From Plasmopara viticola (taxonomy: Eukaryota; Oomycota; Peronosporomycetes; Peronosporales; Peronosporaceae), in contig MBPM02000110.1 of assembly GCA_001695595.3 (NCBI GenBank), positions 1-64,000 of the forward strand: a DNA stretch of 64,000 nucleotides. Direction: 5' to 3'. This document shows, one piece after another, positions 55,761 through 64,000 of this stretch. The notes beneath the pieces were generated by a model. It did not search any database. It saw only the letters and a program-made list of their open reading frames with translations, and was not told the origin of the DNA. The position numbers and the translations under genes were made by a program. Within the stretch, counting starts at the first letter, position 1. The number at the start of each line of letters is the position of its first letter.

Positions 55761-57828
55761 CGACAATGACACTAGACTAATAGAGAATGATATAGCGATC
55801 TTTTTGAAAAGATCGTATCGTTGCGTGCGTGGAAGTGATTACTTAAATTGATTCATTTACATGTCTCATGTTTGCCAGCAAGGTTTTTCAATTCATAATT
55901 TATTGATCTCAAAACGTGCAGGCAGATTTTCGGTGACCCTTAACAGCCATTTCCGGAACTTAAGGTACCGCATCTGCAGCCTTTTCAAGGCTTCATGATT
56001 CCCATGAAATATTTATACACACTTTAAAAAAATTGGAAAATTGAAGCAACACCCTTGCGCTCGTCGACGTATCGACTTCGGCGCCCACACGACAATAATA
56101 AATTGTGCTTATAGCTTATATTATCACTTGCCTTTATTTGAAAATGCTCCAAATTGCGTCCAAGACCACGTGCCTCATTATGGCTAAAAAAATTCAACTG
56201 CCGGACAAGCGGAATGCTATGGAGTGTGTTAAATGTTACACTTAAAGGATCTTCATGACCATGGAAATTCCCATAGAAGCTTATTAGCTCCGTCAGACGT
56301 TACGCTTAGCTGAAAAAGGGCTTAGCCTATTACTAGTAGAACAAACCTAGTTGTCATCAAGTGTTCAAGCGGCACAAGCCGCGCCACCATATCCCACATG
56401 AAATTGATTGCGTACCTCTTGCAAGACTCAAGCCAATGAACCCATAGCAATCACAATGAATACAATTAAGTGGTGTGGAACAGAGTAGACGCAATTGCAC
56501 CTCACACTACACCGCTTATTCCTAGATACGCACTAGTGCACAAAAGTCACGTGACACCTTTGCTTTGCCTTGTAAAGTGAAGCAACCTCAGCCGTCGGGC
56601 GCATTAATCAGCGACTGGATTTCGCAAATTTGTGTCCATTACACCAAAAGCTTTAAATCGTACTCGAGTAGCTGTCATACGATGTGTGCATTGTACGGCG
56701 GCAATCATGTGTACATACAGCTAAAGTAAGGGCCTGCGGTTCGGCCACGAATGCAACTCAGCTCTTCAACAAAGTAACGATTTTTTCCGTATATATTATT
56801 AGAATATTATCTCAATTGTGTAAGTGATTTATTAAACATGGTTTAGTAGAAATCGCGTGTTTAGCTAATTTCTCATGCCCCTCAGCAACACATCTTATTG
56901 GTGGTCATATATATCGAAGTGGGTGCAATCGTATAAGCTGGGAATTTGTATAAAGAGGACGCATGATTTTCTCCAGCGAAGCTAGCGATACTTTCTTTTG
57001 TGTGTGTATCTACGTAAGCTTTAAAAGCACTTCGGAGCATGCAAACATGCAGTAAAAGCTGATCCCAAGCTAGCTATCTTTTACCGTTTTGACTCCGTGA
57101 GTGAGGTCCCAATATTCTGTGCTTTCGTGGCAATTCGTAAGAAGATATGCGAGATTCTTTTCCGATAAACGCTAGAGTGATATCTGCTCGCCACCGGGCT
57201 CTTGCATGAAGAAGTAATTGGAATCGGTATGTTTTGTCCGATGGGTTTTTCTGTACCTGTGCTATTCTTGTGCGATTCAAGCGTTGTAGTCGTCATATAC
57301 GAATACCGAACAAGGCGTTGCAGCTAAACACACTCGCGGCAAGCTTCGTAAAGCTCAACAATCTTGGACTAATTTGTAGAAGCTGTGACGATAATTCACC
57401 TTGTAAATAGTGGCCACTGAAAACACAAAAACGTAGTCTGACTGTAATTTGCTCTTGCGTGGGTCTTAAAGAATGTTCGAATAAAGCGTTTTTTGCGATG
57501 CAACAGAACTGTAGTCCTTAGTCTAAGTCCATTACTTTATCACTGGCTCAATGCCGAATTAATGTCGTTCGGATGACACCTACGAATAAGGTGCGAGCAC
57601 GCATATGGCGGAGCCATCTCTAGGCGCGAATGGCTAGTAGAATACGATAGAGCGCCAACGGTAAAACCTCCTTTATATCAAAGTGTTCAACGAATATGCG
57701 ATGTAGTTGGTCGGATGCAGTACATATTTACTTAAAGTTTAGCGAATTTGTATTCCTAAACATAGCGACAACACACCTTCTTATTGGCTTCGATGCTCTT
57801 TTGTGACCGCAAAATTGCTCAATATAAT
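55761..57828. other. 2-kb AT-rich gene-free region
   Basis: 3' flank of the PWWP gene and repeat-like DNA up to SINE copy C. No gene, RNA or array recognised. Confidence 0.4.
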
Positions 57829-57841
57829 ATATCATCGACAT

Positions 57842-58166
57842 TTTATTGTATTATATTACGTTATCGCGTTGCCAAGTTATGCACGTGCTAGGCTCAGTCT
57901 GGCTAGTCCACGGCATAGAGTGGTGTCCGCATACGTCGGGTCTCGTTCGGCGGGCAATGCAGCCAGCACCGAGGTCGTGAGGGTCTTCTATTATTTTGTT
58001 TAGCTCTGACTTGGTAAGAGCCCAGATGGCGCCCTGGTGCTGGAGACCGTCGCGTCGAGAATGAGACTCGTTAGAGACCTGCAGATGCCCGAGAGCACCT
58101 GCCCGAAGCGCGCGAGCATTTAACCCCCGCGCTTGGAAGGAGGGCGTCACCACAACCTTTTCCCTG
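57842..58166 (-). mobile_element. SINE-like retroposon, copy C
   Basis: Third copy, same orientation as copy B. It is flanked by a perfect 13-bp direct repeat ATATCATCGACAT (57829-57841 and 58167-58179). The tail is (TACAA/TATAA)-like. It shares the 5' end (GGAAAAGGTTG) with the other two copies, so all three look full length rather than 5'-truncated. Confidence 0.87.
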
Positions 58167-58179
58167 ATATCATCGACAT

Positions 58180-61100
58180 ATTCTTCGAAAAGCGGCAATC
58201 TCTGTGTCATTCAATTTAGCAACACGAAATCCAATCGCTCGTCTTACATCACACGAACTGAGTGCATTTAACAGATTCTGTCAGCTTGTTTAAATCGTGT
58301 TAGACGTGCGATTTTTTGACACACAGGAAGCTTCCCCTCGGCAAAAATCCAATACGACTGTGTCAATATACAAGCGGGCAGCCTCAGTGCCCGCTTTTGT
58401 TGTTTCAGTATCCAAAAAAATGAGTCAAAAATAATGTCCTAATTTTTTTTTGTAAAGGCGGTGTAATTAATCGCGCCTTGAAGTGTAAAAATCAACCTTT
58501 GAGTGTATTCCGATCCAAACTGACTTTATTCAATCACACGTTTTTTTTAGATTATTATTCCACTTACGAATACATTGTCTTTTCAAAATATCGCAACTTG
58601 CATAAGTTGCAGCTTCATGTAAGGGCTCTTTAAAATCAAACGGCTTGATGATCCGACTGCATAGTAATTACTACTGCGAGAGTATTGTCCAGACCATAAC
58701 TAAGGTACCCGATTTGCTTTATCCAACAGTCTAGCAGCCAAATCAAATTTTGTACTAGCGAGTAAAATGTTGCATTATATCTCTTAAAATAGCATGGCTT
58801 ACTTCATCTAATTATTCGTATAGCTTCACAGGCTCAAGTAGATTTGTAAGACGTCAAGTGTTCTCACAAGCACGTCAGCAAAATGTACTAAATGCTGTCT
58901 CGCAGATGCCGATGCAGCATATAGTCGTGCGCCCCACGGTAGCTTTACAAGGCCGATGAGACGTAGATCGCGACGATCGAATATGCTGAACGCTAGTGCG
59001 CGACTCTTTAATTTGGATCATGCTTGATTGATGCAGAGAAATCGATTTTGTTGAACAAACTGGTATCCTGCTCGCATGCTAAATTACGATCATATATCTC
59101 GTTGCCACCTATGCGTAACGTGTCGCATGTTTTCTTCCCGATGCTGTAAATCCACCAATCGAATGGCTCTCAGTCGTCGTATCAGTCTCTATAGCTTTCG
59201 TACCCATGCAAGCTGAGATTACAGGGTAGATGGCTCAATCTTGAGCTGAGCGAAAACTCTTCTAAAATGTCACGGCCTTTCAAACAAAAGTGCAGGCCAA
59301 ATGTGCGAAATGTAAACAAGTTTTCATTGAAGTTACTTTCCCGTAAGACACTATCCCTTTTTTGCTGGGAGGGGCGGTCGTACATACGGGTTTAATTCGT
59401 GCATTTCTTGCACACGTCAATCGTATTAGACGGTCAGCAAGCAGCTAAGCAGATTACAAGCAATCAAAGCCGATGTAATCAAGCGCGAATTGTCAGGGAA
59501 GTACTCCATTTTAGCAAAATAGCACGCGAACAGGTGAGCCCATTGTAAGCAATTTAGTGAGCAATCCAGAAGCACTAAATCATGTATACGATCGAGACTC
59601 AGCAGCCTGAGACTTGAAAGCACGACGAGAAAGATATTGAAGAGACAAAGCAAAGAGGGCAAGGAAAATCGTGGATTAGTGGCTTTCCAAGAATATGTGA
59701 GGCATCGATCACACACTGCGCCTCGGACTACCAGGCATAAAACGAGTTCGTGACCTAGTATACCCATTGGCAAAGCGTATATGCTCTATCAGAGATCGCT
59801 TTTAAATAGGTCAGCCGAAATTGGCTTGATCGGGCATACTTCGAAGGCTTGCACCTTGCGAAAGTCTTTAGACAGCACGCTGGATAAGAAATTTGTACAT
59901 CGGATATTGTGTGTGAGAGAATTTTGGGTCGCAAGAAGGCCCTCTTTTCCATTCAATGTCTACACGATTCAAATAGTGAGTAAATTTTCTTCGGAGGGAA
60001 TCTCGTCATCGGCCAAGCTTACGTGCACCGGCCGATGACAGTCTATGGATACGTAGCGCATGATGTCTGTGTATTCCAATCATACTTCTTGCTCATTAAT
60101 ACCTGCTTGTTAGGTATACAATCCAAGAAATGTCTCGCTTAAGGTTTTAATCAGCTCTCATTCCCACTTTTTGCTATAACGATGGTCTCTATAGATGACT
60201 AGTAAAACTATCGATTGCCTTCATGTAACTTGTTCATTCGCTCACGCAACTCACTCTCCAACGCATACATTACCGGCTGGATGTACTCGTAGCCAGCCTC
60301 AGGAAGACGGTGACCCAGTGAGCCCAACGTATCAAATACGAGCGGCATATGTGAATCTGGTGATGATGCTTACAGCGTGTCCGGAAAAGAGAACCCCAAT
60401 GCAGGCTTAAAACCACATTAGGCGTCATCACCAAAGCTCATTAGTCTGAGCTACCTAAAACTTAGAGCATAGTTCCGGCTTTAAGTTATATACACATACC
60501 TAACATTATATCGATAGGGTCTTTAAATTTGTAACACTTAATTGTCACGCTTGATCATTTCAACTCTTCATTGAATCAGACAACTACGAGTTGTGGAAAA
60601 TTTCTGTAGATACAAATGATAGAAAACGTATGTGGATCGTAGGTGACCGAATGCGTGATTGATCTAATGCGTATCGCTTAGCTGCGTAGCCGATTCGATA
60701 CCCCGCAATCAATCGTTTTGTGCCCTGCGATCTTGCTCGTATAATACTTGGCTAATTAAAGTGGAAGGAAATTATTGTTTCACGTGAAAAATATAAGCAG
60801 ACACAACCACGTGTGCTAACAATACCGCCAAATATCCCACACATTGTTCTTTTCGAAAAGTCTCTACTTGTGGCCGACACCAATTTTTTATCAATTATTT
60901 TGTAGTTTCTCATTCCATCTACTGAGTTAGCTGTCGATCCCGTTCGACATTTCACCTACCATTTTGCTCACACAATTGACCGGCATCGGATTTCTCCCTT
61001 GCGCTCTATTATTACACAAACTAAAGAAAATGATTCACTAGTTTTGGAATCGTTCTAAAGGAGCGCTTTCCGAGACCTTCTTGTCCAGCCCAGTCTTGGT

Positions 61101-63528
61101 CGTCGCTCTTGCACTCCATTAGCTTTTGGCAAGCTCTGTAAACAGAAAGTTTTCATACTCATGGCTGCTCGTCGAACTTTGATGTACTGTGCAGGTGCCC
61201 TGCGTTGTACTCAAAAAAGAAATGGCAAAAAGCAACTTTGGCGCTTGTTACTGATGAATTTCATGAAGAAATATTTGAAGCCCGAGGGCTTTAACCTTTT
61301 CTTGGGACTGCTGGTTGCAGCGGTCAAGGAGTGCCACTCCCCACTCGGTCTTGCGCCTTCTCTATGAGGAGTTGGAGCTCAAGGAACTGAATGCACGCGT
61401 TTTGATCTTAAAGTCGATTTGGTGGTCAGATCGGTTGTTTGATGCAGTCTCAAATTCTCTAACCATTTGAGCTGGAAATACATTCCTTGTGTCATATCAT
61501 TCATACGTTTTACGGTCAGATTGACCGTTACGCGTATTAGTGCGAAGCTTTCGAGATACGTCGAAGAGCCAACTTTTTTTCGTAGTAAGCTCCAATCTCG
61601 GCAGGCCGTTAAAAGTGCACGGCTGTATAGGTACTTATTCGCTACCTTTTTAAACAAACACAGTAGGGGCTTCGGGAACTATCCACCGCTGAGTGACCAC
61701 ACTTACTGCTCGCGCTGATGAATCTAAGTACAGAAACAGCGCTATGTAGAGGTTTTGAAAAAACTAGACTTTTAATGAACATCGAGTCCCGAGAATCGAA
61801 ATACATCTTGTACCGACCCACATGAAATGTTGGGTGTGTTGATAGTGTCTTTAATAGCTTGGTGGTGTATGCCGCTAATGACAAAACATTTTCTCTTCTA
61901 GTAAACACACTTAAACTTCCTCTCCTGTTTTAAAGCCAGTAAAATGGAGTTTTCCCGAGATTTCCTTATGATTATCGTTAAAAGTTTACCCTTCTGAATG
62001 CAGATTTTAAGGCTTTAATCATACTGTTTTTCTTTTTATTGAGTATAGGATGCAAAAACAAATACAAAGCTCAATTTTGAAGCTTTAAATCATTTGTTCC
62101 GGTAAGTAATCGGGAACCATATTAGGTATCTGGTGGAAAAAGACTGCTTGAGCAAGCGCAATCCCAACAAAACTTAAAGCAGCATATTTTTAAATGCAGT
62201 GGTAAAGTGGAGATCTCTACACGGCACTAAATTGTCCGGAAAGCAATGATATACAAGTATCTTACCTATAAACACCCTTTTGACTTTTCCTCCAGTTATA
62301 CCAGCTCAAATGTGAAATTTTTTCGTGCTCAGGGGGCTTCAGAATACCTTTTGTCATCAATCTCTGGTACGCCAAACACGAAGTCGAGACTTACAATCTT
62401 CCAAACGCTTCCAGGTGCTATCGAATTCTGTAAAGAACTGACATGTTGGCCACAGATTGAATCTTTGACAATTCGCACAAATTCTCACGTACTCGACCAA
62501 GCACGTGTAAAGGCATGTAGCTCATGTCGTATGTTAATAAAACCAATGAAAAAAAATCCTCTTGGCCTAAGTGGCTGCATGCTAAAATATAATACTTTCT
62601 TTTAAACATAACTGTTTATCAAGTCCTCGTCATTTGATATATGGACCCAGACTGGAACTGTCGAATCTTCCCGGCCGAAAAGACAAACATTAGCATTTTC
62701 AGCTCGATGCAACTGCAATCACTGTCCAGAGATTAGCCGCATTTTGTGTGCGGTACAAATAACTCTAAGGGCTGTGCGTTTTACATGCCTGACGCATACT
62801 TATATTGGACCTCCTGATATAGATTTACGCAAAGACAGACTTGCGCAAAAGCGCAACGACAAGCGATTATCTTGCCTTCCATAATGGGAATGATTCTTCT
62901 TGTTGCTGATTTCTAAAGTACGTGGTGCAAAACACGTAACATCTAGAAAGACGCTCGAAAGTTCAGCACTGCGTCTTTTATGGCAAGTACTTCTTTGTCA
63001 GAATTTAATGACCCGTTCAGCAGCGCTAAGCTGACAGAACTAACGCAAGATAACCCACATACAACCGGCCCCATCGAGCGGTAATACTAACGTGCAACCG
63101 ATGGCATATGATGACACTCTCAACTATGCTTTGCTCAGCACATTCAAATTATGTGCCTGCTGTAGAAACCTTCGATGCCTCTAAACCATACTAATGCTAT
63201 CTTGTTAGCATTTCTTATACTTTGTCAAAATCTAACAAAGGCTTTACGAGACCCACAAAGCCATAAGTGCACTCCTCCAAAGGAGTGCAGTTATAACGTT
63301 GACAAGATAACGTTGCCAAGACGTTTGAGCTACCACTGTCTTCCCTAGCTTAAGTTGGGTTTGCCAACCGCTTTCAATCTCGGACTAGAAAAAAACATTT
63401 ACAGCGTTCATTTAGCTTAACAATGTGCACCAAAAACTTTTGTCAAGCAGTGTGTCCAAATCAGGAACGAATGTGGGTGCAGCAGAATCTTGCAACGATT
63501 TTTGCGTTGGAACCCATGGCTATTCACG
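58180..63528. other. 5.3-kb gene-free AT-rich region
   Basis: No supported gene. Stretches readable for 80-115 codons (for example minus 59426-59773) show no domain. A poly-T/poly-A-rich part near 58400-58560 follows SINE C. It is probably decayed transposon DNA ahead of the hAT element. Confidence 0.4.
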
Positions 63529-64000
63529 CTACGCGCGGGCGGGCTTCGCCCACCCATGCTCACCTACGTTCACTTCGCGACCACGCAGGCCCACCCATTC
63601 CCACGACCACCAGGCTGTACCCACACATACCCAGCCGCCAGCACGCAAATAATTATGACTGAATACACCGTTTATAAAGTAATTGCCACGACAAATGTCG
63701 CGATTTGAGCGCAAGAACAGCAGGTCATTGACGACACGCGACTTGAGCCTGTTGTGCTTCTTGGTGAGCGTGTTGTCCGCATACGAGAAGTTGTTTTCAG
63801 ACATGGCGCTGGAAGCCGGAACGACCAGGATGAAGCGCGCGATGCACGCCATGATAAGGAAACGCGTGACCCCGAACCGCTTCCACCAGATTAAGACCCG
63901 GAACTCGCCGTTCACTTCGCAGGTCTGCTTTTCGACTTCAGTGACCTTGTGCTGCCAATACTGCGCGTATTCGATATCGATGCGGCTGTTGTAGTTGCTG
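63529..64000 (-). mobile_element. hAT-family transposase, C-terminal end (cut by window edge)
   Basis: The minus strand is open from the right edge. It carries the hAT dimerisation domain: 'RIDIEYAQYWQHK', 'FRVLIWWKRFG', 'FLIMACIARFILVVPASSAMSENNFSYADNTLTKKHNRL', 'VVNDLLFLRSNRD'. The family pattern is .L.WW....P.L..lA+.iL.ipasSa.sER.FS..G...t..R..L....v..L.fL..N. The usual ER of SER.FS is NN here. Coding ends near 63660; the GC-rich stretch 63530-63640 with the small palindrome GGGCGGGCTTCGCCC may be subterminal repeat DNA. Higher GC and an open frame suggest a younger insertion than the gypsy relics. The catalytic RNase H core would lie beyond the window. Confidence 0.75.

Noticed and set aside
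57851..58210. 119-codon open frame in SINE copy C, partly shared with copy A
   Set aside because: Copy B has a stop and a one-base deletion in the same frame, so it is not conserved as protein; the element has SINE features.
1..64000. tRNA, rRNA, CRISPR array or prokaryotic operon
   Set aside because: No B-box with a foldable cloverleaf was found by eye, no spaced direct repeats, and gene structure is plainly eukaryotic.

Overview
The window looks like nuclear DNA of an oomycete, most likely Peronosporales (Phytophthora or downy-mildew type). The evidence is: protein genes with few, very short GT-AG introns (43-79 nt as modelled); secreted C1A proteases of an oomycete type; a near match to the oomycete Inr plus FPR core promoter at 38901; and long AT-rich tracts of decayed Ty3/gypsy, MULE and hAT DNA around small gene islands. 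No database was consulted, so the species is not resolved.

Layout. 1-7.3 kb is a dense island: an Aat-like aminoacyl-tRNA-protein transferase (cut by the left edge), a convergent RasGEF gene, a SINE copy, and a head-to-head pair of an RPA-C-like OB/zinc-ribbon protein and a prolyl-4-hydroxylase-like dioxygenase. 7.3-15 kb is mostly gene-free, with a decayed gypsy reverse transcriptase and a cluster of palindromes. 15-26.6 kb is a second island: fumarylacetoacetase-family protein, secreted cysteine protease 1, myotubularin phosphatase, a CMTR1-type cap methyltransferase, and a convergent RRM plus L7Ae protein resembling SECIS-binding protein 2. 26.6-38.9 kb is repeat-derived, with a MULE transposase relic and a SINE. 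Secreted cysteine protease 2 stands alone at 39-40.2 kb. 40.2-49.9 kb holds a gypsy relic spanning protease to integrase. 49.9-55.8 kb is a third island: a coiled-coil protein, a Sec14-GOLD protein and a divergent PWWP-domain protein. 55.8-64 kb is repeat DNA with a third SINE and, at the right edge, the C-terminal end of a hAT transposase.

Introns were placed by reading frame and family alignment. For seven multi-exon genes the exon sums are multiples of three. Two genes (RasGEF and protease 1) still change frame in ways that I could not settle between weak introns, sequence errors and real damage.

The genes are mostly housekeeping and do not form one pathway. Themes are RNA and translation (cap methylation, SECIS-type RNA binding, tRNA-dependent protein tagging), phosphoinositide and lipid traffic (myotubularin, Sec14-GOLD), Ras signalling, chromatin (PWWP) and secretion (two proteases). 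The most interesting items are the RRM-L7Ae fusion whose stop overlaps that of its convergent neighbour, the SINE family with three perfect target-site duplications, the Aat-like enzyme with changed catalytic positions, and the two diverged secreted proteases.
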